Positions 47,471 to 57,841 of a stretch of 64,000 nt of DNA are shown piece after piece. A model generated the notes under the pieces. It did no database searches and had not been told where the DNA came from. It saw only the letters and a program-made list of their open reading frames with translations. The stretch spans positions 434,001-498,000 of the forward strand of contig CAKJVC010000139.1 of the NCBI GenBank assembly GCA_918026815.1. The letters run 5' to 3'. The position numbers and the translations under genes are program-made. This DNA comes from Chalara sp. BL73 (lineage: Eukaryota; Ascomycota; Leotiomycetes; Helotiales). The number at the start of each line of letters is the position of its first letter. Within the stretch, counting starts at the first letter, position 1.

Positions 47471-50332
47471 CTAGGTGTTCTCATTTTCTTGAATTGGCTG
47501 TTGTGTTGCCTTCTTGGCTTTCAATCTTTTGCCTCTTTGTGGTCCTGGTCCTTTTGCCTCTAGGATTCCCAGTTCGTATATGAATCTCTTGAATTGATCG
47601 ATTGGCAATTGCTTTGTAAGTGCGTCAGCAGGCTGATCTTTGCCCGCGATATGCTCTATCACTAGCCTGTTCCGTTCTACCATATCATTCCTTATGTATT
47701 GGCAGCGAATATCGATATGCTTCGCCTTGAAGTGGAATTTAGGGTTGTGAATCAGGTCGATCGTTCCTAGATTGTCACAGTAGAGTGTAGGAGGCGTTTC
47801 AGAGGGTTCTCGTAGGTCGTTCGATAGCTTTTCAAGCCATGCGGCTTCTTTTAATGCTTCGTTAGCAGCTATCAATTCGGCCTCTAGTGAGCTTTGCGCT
47901 GTCGACCTTTGACGTTGTGATATCCATGATATTGCTCCCCCATAGCGTAGAACTATCCAGCCCTGAAAAGAAACCTTATCCCCTTCGGTTCCCCAAGTTG
48001 CGTCTGAGTAAAACGTGTATTTGTGAGGATTCGGTGTGGTGATAAGTATTCTAGGGCTATAAGTTATGCCGTAGTTCAGCGTTCCTCGTAGGTATCGTAA
48101 GGTCTGTTTTGCATGTTGCAGGTGGAGCAATAAAGGATTTGCCATATGCCTAGCTAGCTGGCCTACAGCGTAGCCTAGGTCGAATCTGGTTCCATTCGAT
48201 AAGTATATTAGGGATCCTACAATCTGTCGGTACACCTCGATATCCTTTCCTTTCAGCTCATCCGATTCTACTCCATTGTATTCGTCGAGACGTTTCAGCA
48301 CGGTGCCGGCTGGAATAGGTAAGCTTGTCGGATTTGCTTTGTGAAGGTTGAACCTTTCGAGGATTCTTTGTGCGTAGATTGTTTGGCGTATTTTGATTGT
48401 TCTCTCAGGTCGATTCCTTTCGATATTGAAGCCTACAAATAGCTTGGCTTCCCCGAGATCCTTGTGCTTCCACTTGTGCCCTATTAACGCTTTCGCAGCG
48501 TTGCAGTTTGCTCTGCTGCCTATTGTCAGCATATCATCGACAAATAGAAGAATATAGGTATTCTTTTTGTAGAATAAATTAGAGTCTGCAGTCGACGTTT
48601 TGAAGCCTATAGATTTGAAGTATGCTTGAACTTCGAGCAGCCATTCTCTAAGCGCTTGCTTCAATCCATATAACGACTTGACTAATAGTAAGCACTTCCC
48701 CTTCAAGTTGATATTGAAGTAAAGAAAAGTGAAAAACTCAGGTATCTCCATGTAAATCTCCTCTTTCAATAAGAGATTCAAAAATGCCGTATCGACATCT
48801 AGCTGATCTATTTCTAGATCTTCTTCTGCAGCTTTAGCTAGCAACGCTCTTAGCGTATTGTATCGCAGTACCGATGCGAACGTGTCGAAATAATCGATTC
48901 CATATATTTGCTCGTAGCCTTTTACTACGAGACGTGCTTTGCGTCTTGCCAGATCACCTTTGTGATCGAATTTGTTCTTGAGTACCCATTTGCTCTTGAT
49001 CACCTTTCTCCCGCCTGCAGGAGACTCTACTATCTTGTACGTGCCTGTACTTTTCAACGATTGTAGTTCTGAACGTATTGCTTTATGCCATACAGGAGCG
49101 TCCTCTTGCAAAGCTTGTTCAATAGTAATAAGCTCGAATGGAGCGGCAGGAACACCTACTGTAGCACCCTTTTCTAGCTGTACAGGTTTCTTCTCTGTTA
49201 CTAACTGTACAATAGCGTCAAGGAACACAGTTTTGCGTGGTATCCTACCAGCTCTCGTGCTGTATAGAACTACACGGCTGCCAGTTGCCGTATCGCCGGA
49301 TAAGCCTATTTCAGCTCTATCTACAGCGTTCGTTGTGCTCAACAGACGGCTTCTGGAGCGGCTCAACGAGCTTTTGTCGGAGCTGATAGTAGAAGGAAGA
49401 GCCTGTTGCTCAGCTTGCCTTGTAGCTACTGTAGTGTGTGGAACTACTCTAGTATTCCTTAGTGTTGTACGGCCTGTAAGCTGCTTTCTAGCTGGTACAC
49501 TGCCCTTTGCAGGAGCTTGTATTATAGGGAGCCTTTGCTCATTTTCTTGACCTATTGGCTCTTTTAGCTTGGGGAAAATACTCTCAGTGAACTTAACATC
49601 AGCCGATATTATCTCTTTTCTTGTATCTAGGTCAAGAAGCTTCCATAGCCTATTGCCTTTCATTCCTATAAATATGTAATTGCCTTGCCGCAGCTTAGGG
49701 TCGAAAGTTGATAATTGCACTTTATAAGTTGCTTTCGGATAGGCTCTGCAGCCATACACTCTCAATGCTTGTAAGTCAGGCTTTCGATCCTTGTACGCCT
49801 GATACGGGATCTCTGTTCTGTACTCTCCGTACGGTAACGCTGTTGAAGGTAGCCTGTTCATAAGCCATACAGCATGCTCTGCTGCGTAATCCCAGGCTCT
49901 GTAGTGGTGCTTTGCGTGGTACGTTAAAAAACGTATCGTATTGCCTATTTTCCCCATTATCCTCTCTGCTACGCCATTGAGAGAGTGCTTGTAGGCTGAA
50001 GAAGGCTCTAGCTGTATGCCTAGGTCTTTACAGTGCTCCTGGAACATAGCACCAAATTCTCCTGCTCCGTTGTCACTCCGTACGTAAACAACTTTCTCTC
50101 TTGATTCTAATTGTATTTCTTTCAGCAATTGCTTGAATGCTGGTACAGCTTCATCAGCTGACTTGTTCTTCAGAAATGCTATCCAGACATAGCGTGTAGC
50201 GTCGTCAACGACTAGAAAGTAATATTTGTATCCGCGGAAGCTTAAAACTTTGATTCCTGATATATCCGCGTGGATTCTCCTGGCCTTGACTTGTTGACGA
50301 TTGTCAGTAGTTTTGCTGAATGATTCCTTCAT
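47471..50332 (-). CDS. Copia Pol: integrase, reverse transcriptase, RNase H
   Basis: A 953-residue open frame from the first ATG; the same frame is open about 70 bases further upstream (CGGCLTGRMKESF), overlapping the end of Gag. The integrase core has Asp23 (IHADISG), Asp87 (RSDNGAGEF) and Glu123 (NGVAER), i.e. D-D-35-E spacing. After a variable linker come the reverse transcriptase (KARLVVKGYEQIYGIDYFDT, LEIDQLDVDTAFLN, then LLFVDDMLTIG with the catalytic Asp pair) and RNase H (YSDATWGTE, SSLEAELIAANEA). Ends with a Lys-rich tail. Domains are intact, but translation needs the frame change from Gag. Confidence 0.93.
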   Translation of the reverse strand: MKESFSKTTDNRQQVKARRIHADISGIKVLSFRGYKYYFLVVDDATRYVWIAFLKNKSADEAVPAFKQLLKEIQLESREKVVYVRSDNGAGEFGAMFQEHCKDLGIQLEPSSAYKHSLNGVAERIMGKIGNTIRFLTYHAKHHYRAWDYAAEHAVWLMNRLPSTALPYGEYRTEIPYQAYKDRKPDLQALRVYGCRAYPKATYKVQLSTFDPKLRQGNYIFIGMKGNRLWKLLDLDTRKEIISADVKFTESIFPKLKEPIGQENEQRLPIIQAPAKGSVPARKQLTGRTTLRNTRVVPHTTVATRQAEQQALPSTISSDKSSLSRSRSRLLSTTNAVDRAEIGLSGDTATGSRVVLYSTRAGRIPRKTVFLDAIVQLVTEKKPVQLEKGATVGVPAAPFELITIEQALQEDAPVWHKAIRSELQSLKSTGTYKIVESPAGGRKVIKSKWVLKNKFDHKGDLARRKARLVVKGYEQIYGIDYFDTFASVLRYNTLRALLAKAAEEDLEIDQLDVDTAFLNLLLKEEIYMEIPEFFTFLYFNINLKGKCLLLVKSLYGLKQALREWLLEVQAYFKSIGFKTSTADSNLFYKKNTYILLFVDDMLTIGSRANCNAAKALIGHKWKHKDLGEAKLFVGFNIERNRPERTIKIRQTIYAQRILERFNLHKANPTSLPIPAGTVLKRLDEYNGVESDELKGKDIEVYRQIVGSLIYLSNGTRFDLGYAVGQLARHMANPLLLHLQHAKQTLRYLRGTLNYGITYSPRILITTPNPHKYTFYSDATWGTEGDKVSFQGWIVLRYGGAISWISQRQRSTAQSSLEAELIAANEALKEAAWLEKLSNDLREPSETPPTLYCDNLGTIDLIHNPKFHFKAKHIDIRCQYIRNDMVERNRLVIEHIAGKDQPADALTKQLPIDQFKRFIYELGILEAKGPGPQRGKRLKAKKATQQPIQENENT

Positions 50333-50370
50333 ACGACCTGTTAGGCATCCTCCACACGCAGTCTCTCCTA

Positions 50371-51972
50371 TTACGGGTACGCTAGCTTTGTATTCGGTAC
50401 TCCTACAACACAGGTCTCAAGCTTTTCTATGTCTTTGTGATTAGCATGGCCTATACGGAAGTGCCATAGCTCTCTAGTGCTAGTCAAAGGTTGAGCAGAG
50501 TTGAATTCATTTTCAGTTGATAGAACGTTTTCAGCTGGCTGATCCATGTAATACAGCCCATTGATACACGTCCCCTTGAATACTACTCTTTTGTCGTGCT
50601 CACCGTAAGCCGTAAGAGTGCGTTTCTCTAGCAGTACAGATATGCTTTTGTCGTTCAGCATAAAGGGTGATATTAGCTTGCCTTTTAGATCCGGAGTGTA
50701 CCATACGTCCGTAAGGTGCATAATTCCATGATCTAGCGTTTGAATATTGACTTGGCCGTAGCCTGTAGCTTCTGTTGCAGAGCCATCAGCGATTCGTACT
50801 AGCTTGGGCGTTGCCCAGCGTTTGACTGATGCAAAATCATTGATGCTATTGCAAAAGTGCTTTGTAGCACCAGAATCTATTACCCATCCTTTGCCTAGGT
50901 TGGTAGCGTTGATTTGGGGATCATTTTTGTCACTGTCACCATATTTAGGCTCAGCAATATAGGCATAAGTGTGTTGTATTCCTTCTGCGTCGACTACTAT
51001 ATTTGCCTGGCCTTCAGTATCTTCATTCCTGCTTTGGTGTTGATCTCTGGCCTTTTTGTATGCTCTACATTTAGCTTGATAATGGCCTTTCTGTCTGCAG
51101 AATAGGCACTGATCTTTCCCTACTCTTTCAGCAGGTGCTTCAGATGATTCTCTTTCCCCACGGTTGTTGCGATCACCGCGATCACCGCGGCGGCTCCTTC
51201 CTCGGCCCCGATTTCCTCTGCTTCTGCCTCTACCTCTGCTTCTACCTCTTGTAGTTGCTCGTGCGAGCGCTGCTGTAGCTGTAGCTGTAGCTGTTGAAAG
51301 TGGAGCAGGCAAAGCATTCTCGTATGATTCCAGCAAAGTCACAGTTCCGGCTAGGTCGCGTTTCGATTGTATTGCAAGTAGCCTAGCTTGTTGCCATGCC
51401 GAGTCTATCGGAAGGGATTGAAAGATTCTCGTTACTAGCTGATTGTCGGAGATTTGATTTTCGGTGTTGGCCAGCTTAGTACGATAATCTTCTAGCTTAT
51501 AGACATAGATTCGAAGCTTTTCTGATTTAGGGTCCCATAACTCTTTATGGAATTGATTCAGGAGGTTTTCTTGATATACAGAGTCGGAAACACGATCCTC
51601 AGTCATTAGCTTTTCCCACATGCCACGAGGATCTCTGGCTGTAACAAAAAGGCTGATCCTGTTCAGGTACGCTGTGCCAACTGAACTGTTAATCAGTTGT
51701 ATTGCTTTGAGCAAGCGTTGTTGATAATCTTGATAGGCGTTTCGACCGGGTGCTGGCTCCTCTTCTTCTCCATTGACTATATTCCATGCTCCGGCAACTA
51801 TAAGGGCGGTTTTACACGTTTGCTCCCAGGTAGTAAACGTATCCCCTGTAAGAACGTGGATCTTGCCATACTTAAAGTTGTAGAACTCAGCGTCGACAGA
51901 GGGGTTGGTAGAGGGTGCTTGCTGTGCGGAAGACATGCTGGCGGTTGTTTGTGGTGCGCTGGCCGGGCTCAT
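50371..51972 (-). CDS. Copia Gag and protease
   Basis: A 533-residue open frame: Gag capsid region (residues 30-230), an Arg/Gly-rich nucleic-acid-binding stretch (about 241-275), a CCHC zinc knuckle at C289, C292, H297 and C302 (CLFCRQKGHYQAKC), the aspartic protease with Asp366 in WVIDSGATKHFC, and the GAG pre-integrase segment LWHFRIGHANHKDIEKL. It ends 12 codons after that in a stop; adding one A to the AAA near 50387-50389 would continue the reading into Pol, so the usual single Gag-Pol frame has lost one base or the assembly has. The ATG at 51972 is only 4 bp inside the 5' LTR boundary and lies within the primer-binding site. Confidence 0.92.
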   Translation of the reverse strand: MSPASAPQTTASMSSAQQAPSTNPSVDAEFYNFKYGKIHVLTGDTFTTWEQTCKTALIVAGAWNIVNGEEEEPAPGRNAYQDYQQRLLKAIQLINSSVGTAYLNRISLFVTARDPRGMWEKLMTEDRVSDSVYQENLLNQFHKELWDPKSEKLRIYVYKLEDYRTKLANTENQISDNQLVTRIFQSLPIDSAWQQARLLAIQSKRDLAGTVTLLESYENALPAPLSTATATATAALARATTRGRSRGRGRSRGNRGRGRSRRGDRGDRNNRGERESSEAPAERVGKDQCLFCRQKGHYQAKCRAYKKARDQHQSRNEDTEGQANIVVDAEGIQHTYAYIAEPKYGDSDKNDPQINATNLGKGWVIDSGATKHFCNSINDFASVKRWATPKLVRIADGSATEATGYGQVNIQTLDHGIMHLTDVWYTPDLKGKLISPFMLNDKSISVLLEKRTLTAYGEHDKRVVFKGTCINGLYYMDQPAENVLSTENEFNSAQPLTSTRELWHFRIGHANHKDIEKLETCVVGVPNTKLAYP

Positions 51973-51976
51973 AACC
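51965..51976 (-). promoter_or_regulatory. primer-binding site, half-tRNA type
   Basis: Next to the 5' LTR the minus strand reads GGTTATGAGCCC. This is the complement of GGGCTCATAACC, the anticodon arm of initiator tRNA-Met, not of a tRNA 3' end. Drosophila copia is primed in this way by a 5' half-tRNA fragment. The ATG in the site is also the Gag start codon. Confidence 0.75.
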
Positions 51977-52159
51977 TGTCAGAAATAGGGTCTATTGCAC
52001 AGGGAATCAATTAGAGGATCTGCAGAGGTATCACGGTGATTGAATAACGGGCTTGTTGGAGCGTTCAGTGGTGATGATATTCTCTACAACGCAGAGCAGT
52101 AAATGAGGGGAAGACATGCTCTAGCTCCTTGGCCTACTTACGTAAGCCGATTCCTGACA
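51977..52159 (-). repeat. Copia LTR (5' LTR of element)
   Basis: 183 bp, identical by eye to the left copy. Its last 7 bp (CCTGACA) are part of the MULE target duplication. Confidence 0.95.
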
Positions 52160-52163
52160 TAGG
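52153..52163. repeat. MULE target-site duplication, left copy
   Basis: CCTGACATAGG, 11 bp, repeated exactly at 55557-55567. It consists of the last 7 bp of the Copia LTR plus the first 4 bp of the Copia target duplication. Confidence 0.9.
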
Positions 52164-52312
52164 GGTTTCAATACGTTTACCACCCTGGTAGGTTTATAAT
52201 TTTGGCTTAGGTAAGCTCTCAAAACCTACCACCCCCCTGCCACCCCACCAAAAATGATCGCGCGTCGCGTTCTGCATCCATTTGCACTGTAACTTTGCCT
52301 GCAATTGATGCA
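52164..52312 (+). repeat. MULE terminal inverted repeat, left
   Basis: 149 bp from GGTTTCAATACG to CAATTGATGCA; inverse of 55410-55556 apart from two homopolymer-length differences. Confidence 0.93.
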
Positions 52313-52344
52313 CGCTGGACTTAATTGCATTGTAATAATCAATT

Positions 52345-55300
52345 TTATAGAATGTACCGCTCCGAATCTCGTGCATGCTCTTCCTCAATTCTACCCCATA
52401 CTTCTTTACGCTTGTTTTCCGTGTGCTTGTTGCTATTTCTTACAAACTCCGATTCTAGCTTATTATACTCGTCCTCTTCTTTCTTTTCTTCATTATCTAG
52501 CCATACTATAATTTCTTCAGAAGTCCAATTAGCCTGATTTGCTATAATATTACCCATAAGGTCGCGTCGTTCTTTAGGCATGTAAAATAGTTGTTCTTTT
52601 AAGACTTTTGGTCGCGGAGTAGACCATTTCCTGGCCTTGCGGTACTCTGTTAGTCGTACAGTAGAATGCTGAGCTAGCCAGGCTGCTTTTTCAGCTAAAT
52701 AGGCTTGCATTAAAACCTCTGGCCTGTCTGGGGATAGCTGTTTAAGCACAGTAGACACTGTAGACGCTGTAGACGCTGTAAATACAGGAGAAGCTACAAT
52801 TATAGTGGACTCTATAGGCTCTGCAAGTACGGGAAACGCTACAGTTATCATGGATTCTGTAGGCTCTGTAAGCACAGGAAATGCCACAGTTATCGTAGAT
52901 TCTGTAAGCTCTGTAAGCACAGGAGATGCCACAGGCATAGTCGACGCTGTAGGCTCTGTAAAGACAGGAGATGCCACAGGCATGGTGGATGCTGTAGGCG
53001 CTGTAAAGACAGGAGATGCCACAGGCATGGTGGATGCTGTAAGCGCTGTAAGGACAGGAGATGCTACAGGCATGGTGGACGCTGTATGCTCTGTAAGCAC
53101 AGGGGATGCTACAGGCATGGTGGACGCTGTAAGCGCTGTAAGCACAGGGGATGCTACAGGCATGGTGGACGCTGTAAGCGCTGTAAGCACAGACGATGCT
53201 ACAGGCATGTTGGACGCTGTAAGCGCTGTAAAGACAGGAGATGCCACAGGCATAGTCGACGCTGTAAGCGCTGTAAGCATAGGGGATGCTACAGGCATGG
53301 TGGACGCTGTAGGCGCTGTAAGCACAGGGGATGCTACAGGCATGTTGGGCGCTGTAGGCGCTGTAAGCGCTAGTGGCTGCCTTGCTTCTATGTCTATATC
53401 AAGAAGAATTTGATTTTGTTTGGCAATTGATGCTTGTAGCTTTATTGGACAGTTAGAGCTGTTCATTGTATGCCCTTTCCTATGGCATGCTGAACATTTA
53501 GGAGGCTGCTTTACGAGTAGCTTTTCACTCGTAGAAAGAATACGGCCCGTACGAGCTATTCGCAAGTTAGCTGTATTTTGTTTACCGGCTCGCAGTGGGT
53601 CAAGAAGTGGCTGTAAAGTACTTCGACGGTCCCAGTACCAGTGCTCGTGAAAGTCTGACGGAATAAGGCCACCTGTAGACTTTTTTTATATCACATATAT
53701 GTGCACAAGGTAAGCCCATTGACCGTGTAAAGCTACTTGTGCAAGGCTGTAAAGGCAAAGAAACAAGCTTTAAATGTCGTTGTACAAGTCGTAATGCATG
53801 CCAAGTAATAACTCCTAAACAACCCTGAAATAGCTTTTTGTCTATATCTATAGGTATACGGTCTTGTTGTATAGTTGTACGGTTAAATACAGCTGTAATT
53901 TGATTAATTACTGCTGCTTCAATATGTAGCCATGACGAATATAAGTCTCCTTTACTTTTTTTGCCTCCAAGGTAACGCTTAATATAAGCGTGAGCACCTT
54001 CAGCTCGAGAAGTAACTCGTATTCCAAAGTGAGGATTTGGTTGTCCAAGCTTCAACAAGACGCTCTTTTTGACCTTTTTTAGCCACTCATTTTGCAAGTA
54101 CGTTACACATTGCTGAGTTTTAGGTGTTGAGTATTGAATTTGAAATTCAAGCCAGTGCTTATCAAATTCCTCAATTGTACGTGCTTGAATAACTGTACGC
54201 CAAGCAGCTTCAAATGCGGGCCAGTTTTCGTCCCCAACTATTTTTTACACTTGGCAAAAACACATTGATTAACGTGCCAAATACAAAGTGGTGTAGGAGC
54301 GTACGGAAACACTTCTTCTGAAGCATTTTTTTGAGCTTAGTCACCGTCCATAACTACAACTGCAGGCTTGATTCCAAGCTCTTGGAAACAACGAAATGCC
54401 CATACAAAGTCTTGTTGTGTTTCGCCCGGAAGAAAGCAAAAACCAATTGAAAAAGTCATTCCCGAGCTTGTAATACCTGTAAAATTTTAGCTATATAATC
54501 GTACGACACAATAAAGCTTTACTTACCAATCATATGAAGAAGTGGCATATCAAACTTATTAGTTTTATATGTATTATCAACTAATACAACATCTTGATTA
54601 GCTTGTGCAAGCTGAATAGATTGTGGATATGCAATAAAAAGATGGCGAGTTTGATTTTGATGCGTAATATTGATTTTGAAGTGAGTATTATTGTTCTTCA
54701 AATGTTGAATTAAAGCGTCATTTGCGGAAAGTCCATGCTTTTGCTCTCTTTTAAAAGAAGCATTTAAGTTGTATATATCATACGGTTGAAGTGGAATAGT
54801 AGTCATTTCGCGAAGGTACGTAATTGCTTGGCCTGGCTTAATTCCTACAAATATATTAACCTTTTGTTTTTAAAAGTATTATATAGTATTAAACTTACCT
54901 GCATTGTGTAAAGATTTAGCCTGATTTATTTCTGCTTGTGCTAGTTTTCGGTGTGCTGGATGAGAGCTAATTGATTGACTTGGGGGTGATTATGTGTACT
55001 GTATTCTTTGCCAGGCCTATAGCGAAGCTCCCATTGTGTATCTATTTGTTCACGGGCTATTATTGAGAACTGACAGCCTGTTTTTCGAGTAGCTGTACGG
55101 CGTTTGCGGTCTTGTAAGCTATTTTGCGAATGGTTTTCGGGCGGTGCTGGCCCAGCACGGTCACAACTATATAAGATCCTAGTAAGTGCACTGTTGCCTT
55201 TTTTGTAGACCGCTCTATACGAAAAGCATAATAGTGCTGTGCTGCCCAAGCTTGAATTGAAGCATATAGCTCTTCTTTAGAGCTGTACGTAGCTTCCGGG

Positions 55301-55383
55301 GGCAGTGGCATAGATATAGAAGGTGTAGTGGGCAATTGCGATATTGGCAAAGGCTGCGGCGACAGTGAAAGTCGAATATCCAT
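52345..55383 (-). pseudogene. MULE transposase gene, frameshifted
   Basis: Transposase read leftwards from the ATG at 55383 to the stop near 52345, with two spliceable introns (after LHNA at about 54895, and after LLHMIG near 54530). Order: a FAR1-like DNA-binding region, the MULE catalytic domain with VVLVDNTYKTN (first Asp), AVVVMDGD (second Asp) and TSRAEGAHAYIKRYLG (Glu), a SWIM-like zinc motif (CTSSFTRSMGLPCAHIC), a zinc knuckle CSACHRKGHTMNSSNC, a tandem repeat region and a Lys/Glu-rich coiled tail. Four one-base deletions, each in a homopolymer (near 55200, 54975, 54244 and 53681), and one in-frame TAA (GGTGACTAA, near 54339) break it. Without them it would be a near-normal enzyme, so either a recently dead copy or assembly errors. 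Confidence 0.85.
52775..53370 (-). repeat. 45-bp minisatellite inside transposase gene
   Basis: About 13 tandem copies of a 45-bp unit; in the transposase frame each codes 15 residues of the type T-A-S-T-M-P-V-A-S-P-V-L-T-A-L. The left units have drifted to TITVAFPV. As 45 is a multiple of three, frame is kept and other frames also stay open, which produces spurious open frames on the plus strand. Confidence 0.88.
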
Positions 55384-55409
55384 TGTTGTAATGTAATTGC
55401 GTCTGGTGA

Positions 55410-55556
55410 TGCATCAATTGCAGGCAAAGTTACAGTGCAAATGGATGCAGAACGCGACGCGCGATCATTTTGGTGGGGTGGCAGGGGGTGGTAGGTTTTG
55501 AGAGCTTACCTAAGCCAAAATTATAAACCTACCAGGGTGGTAAACGTATTGAAACC
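55410..55556 (-). repeat. MULE terminal inverted repeat, right
   Basis: 147 bp, ends CGTATTGAAACC; inverse of the left repeat. Confidence 0.93.
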
Positions 55557-55567
55557 CCTGACATAGG
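55557..55567. repeat. MULE target-site duplication, right copy
   Basis: CCTGACATAGG, exact match to 52153-52163. The TAGGA ending at 55568 is the right copy of the Copia target duplication, matching 47086-47090. Confidence 0.9.
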
Positions 55568-55568
55568 A

Positions 55569-56351
55569 CCTCGATCCCACAATTCCCGTGATCCGATGCA
55601 TCACGTGAAAACTATTTACATGCATTCCAACGATATCCTTGTCATGTCGCTACGTGACATTTACATAATGGAGTAAGAAATTGATCTTTCAGTCAATTCA
55701 AATGCTTTTTTGGCCTGCCAGCACAGTGGTAAAACTTACCCCAATCATGAACATCACAATCCTGTCCTTAGCTCTGTTTTAGCACTTGCATCCATAATTT
55801 ATCATGTCCTTCCTGTTCCGGCTCTAAGATTACCAGCCTAATAATTTATGACCAGCCATCCTGGTTTGTCAGGGGCCACCCAATGAACTGGCAAGAAAGA
55901 CGATTACGACCAAAGCATCATATGCTGCTTAGATATTAGGAAAGCCAAGACTTCCGATTGCATCCACTCCTTACAGCTCTACCCATTACACGAGTTTTTA
56001 TAGCCCCATTATGATGGGCAGTCACCAATTCCTATTCTACAATATCCCACATAATATTCCGCGATTATCCTCGTGGCCAGATCGGTGTATGGGTTGCATA
56101 CTTACCATACAAGGAAAGCTCTGTATTCCGTAGCTGTAATCCACTCCCTTCTGCTCCCGGCAGCTACCACGCCATACCTATCATTTAAATACTTCGAACT
56201 ACCCAGTCTACTGAAAGACCAAGGTTCCTCTCACTTTTGGATTCTCTTTATCTCCTTCTATCGTCCCCATACCAAGGATAGCTTGCAACACTTTTAATTT
56301 ATTTTGGAGCTGACGTCTGACCTTCAAGATATTAAGTTCTGGTCATCGAAA
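55569..56351. other. intergenic, upstream of type III PKS
   Basis: No gene seen. TCACGTGA-like E-box sequence near 55601; otherwise AT-rich promoter-type DNA for the polyketide synthase gene. Confidence 0.35.
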
Positions 56352-57743
56352 ATGCCGCTTTCAAAGACTAGAGAAAACTCGACAAGAAACCAATTCGAGG
56401 ATCTCAACCTCTCTATTATTGGTTTGGGAACGGAATACCCGCCATATCTCCTTGAGTCTTCAGCATTGAACGTGCTCTCCAAGCGGCATTATCCGGAGTC
56501 TCCAGCGTTAGTTTCGCTCCTCTCTCCTTTTCTTCGCCTTCTAAGATCTTGCGAATAGGGTGAGTAAAGTCCTCATGATAAACAATTACACCGGAATAGA
56601 CACACGCTCCGCCATAGGGCCAGTAGACCATGCGCTAGTTAATCTAGATCGAGCTCCAACTATTGATGATCTCAGCAAGCTGTTTCTGGTAGATGGAGTT
56701 GAACTAGCCGTAACAGCTGCTCGAAAGGCCCTCAACGAAGCCCAACTCTCTCCTTCGGATATCACACACATTGTATCTACAACATGTACAAATAGTGCAA
56801 ACCCGGGATTTGACCATTACGTATGCAAGCAACTAGGAATTGTACAGCCGGTTGAGAAGGTGCTTCTACACGGTATCGGATGCAGTGGTGGCTTAGCAAG
56901 CTTACGCACTGCAGCGAATTTGGCTCTTGGAAGCAGTTTCAGGAACCGGAAGGCGACAGTGCTAATTGTTGCACTAGAGATTTGCAGTTTACTCGTACGG
57001 AGTGAGCTAGATAGTATACACGAGCGGCAGGAGACACGAATTGGCGTTACACTGTTTAGCGATTGTGCCAGTTCACTTATCCTATCTAACGGCCTTGGTC
57101 TCGAGGGTAGAGAACATATCTATGACTTAATTGGCTGGGACCACGGTCTGATCCCCGACACAGATGAGGACTTGGGTTTTACAGTTGATCCGTTAGGTTA
57201 GTATTCCAGCCTCGTACTTGGTCCATTTCATCCATGGCTTATTGGTATGCCCCATAGGCTGGAAAGTCGTGCTTTCTCTACGGGTTCCCAAACTCGCCTC
57301 CGCAGCTGTCGGACCGACCTTTGAAAATCTACTTAGGACCTTCCCGCATCTACCTGCTAAATATAAAAAGCTAGTGACTTTGATTGGGCACTACATCCCG
57401 GCGGAGCCAATATTTTGTCTGGAGTTGAGCGGGCAATGAACCTAACGCCAGAACACATGCGTGCCAGCTATGACACATACATTAATCATGGGAACTCTTC
57501 TTCTGCAACAATTTTTCAGTGCTGGATAGGCTAAGAGACAGGGACATGGATAATCTAGCCCCAGATGGTGATGTAAAAGACTTCGTCGTAGGTTGTGCTT
57601 TCGGTCCTGGGATTTCAATTGAGATGTGTATGCTGAAGAGGAACCTGAGCTATGTGAAAAGGAAATGTGTTACGAACGTACTTAGGGAAGGTACGCCACC
57701 TGACACGGAGGATGAGAGCAGTACGGGCGAGGATAAAATCTAA
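56352..57743 (+). pseudogene. type III polyketide synthase, two frameshifts
   Basis: Chalcone-synthase-fold enzyme of the fungal type III PKS group, which extends fatty acyl-CoA with malonyl-CoA to resorcinols or pyrones. Exons 56352-56506, 56559-57196 and from 57258. The frame reads NLSIIGLGTEYPPYLLESS, MINNYTGIDTRSAIGP, then IVSTTCTNSANPGFDHYVC with the catalytic Cys128, IGCSGGLASLRTAANLALG, and DPLGWKVVLSLRVPKLA across intron 2. The catalytic His (FDWALHPGG) and Asn (YINHGNSSSAT) are present but in shifted frames: one base is missing in the A-run near 57362-57370 and one in the T-run near 57510-57516. Both lie in homopolymers. With them restored the gene would have the normal length of about 400 residues and all three catalytic residues, so the breaks may be sequencing errors. 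Next to the nitronate monooxygenase gene in the same direction. Confidence 0.88.
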
Positions 57744-57841
57744 CTCAATATCTCTTTAAATGCCCCAGTTCCAGTCGAACTGCCCACTGCCGAGACGGCC
57801 GTCATTTTTGCATTCATTTTCCGGCGACAACGCTACGCAAT

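Larger units (their letters stand above)
47091..52159 (-). mobile_element. Copia (Ty1) LTR retrotransposon, near-complete
   Basis: A 5.07-kb element on the minus strand. It has two 183-bp LTRs that are identical by eye, TG...CA ends, Gag and Pol in Copia order (integrase before reverse transcriptase), a primer-binding site next to the right LTR and a G-rich polypurine tract (47274-47280) next to the left LTR. The target duplication is TAGGA: left copy 47086-47090, right copy now displaced to 55564-55568 by the MULE insertion. Identical LTRs mean recent insertion. Gag and Pol are separated by a one-base frame change. Confidence 0.95.
52164..55556 (-). mobile_element. Mutator-like (MULE) DNA transposon
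   Basis: A 3.39-kb element with long terminal inverted repeats (about 149 and 147 bp, starting GGTTTCAATACG) and a perfect 11-bp target duplication (CCTGACATAGG), both as expected for MULEs. It carries one transposase gene on the minus strand. It inserted after the Copia element, across the junction of the Copia LTR and its target duplication. The inverted repeats differ only in the length of a C-run (6 versus 5) and an A-run (5 versus 4) over their shared length. Confidence 0.95.

Noticed and set aside
47248..47484. Extra minus-strand frame between Pol and the left LTR
   Set aside because: Lies in the retrotransposon tail and partly in the LTR; no known domain.
52805..53413. Long plus-strand open frames rich in Gly/Asp/Val or in Cys/Arg/His over the repeat
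   Set aside because: They are by-products of the 45-bp repeat, which keeps several frames open; the minus-strand transposase frame is the one with the zinc knuckle and conserved tail.
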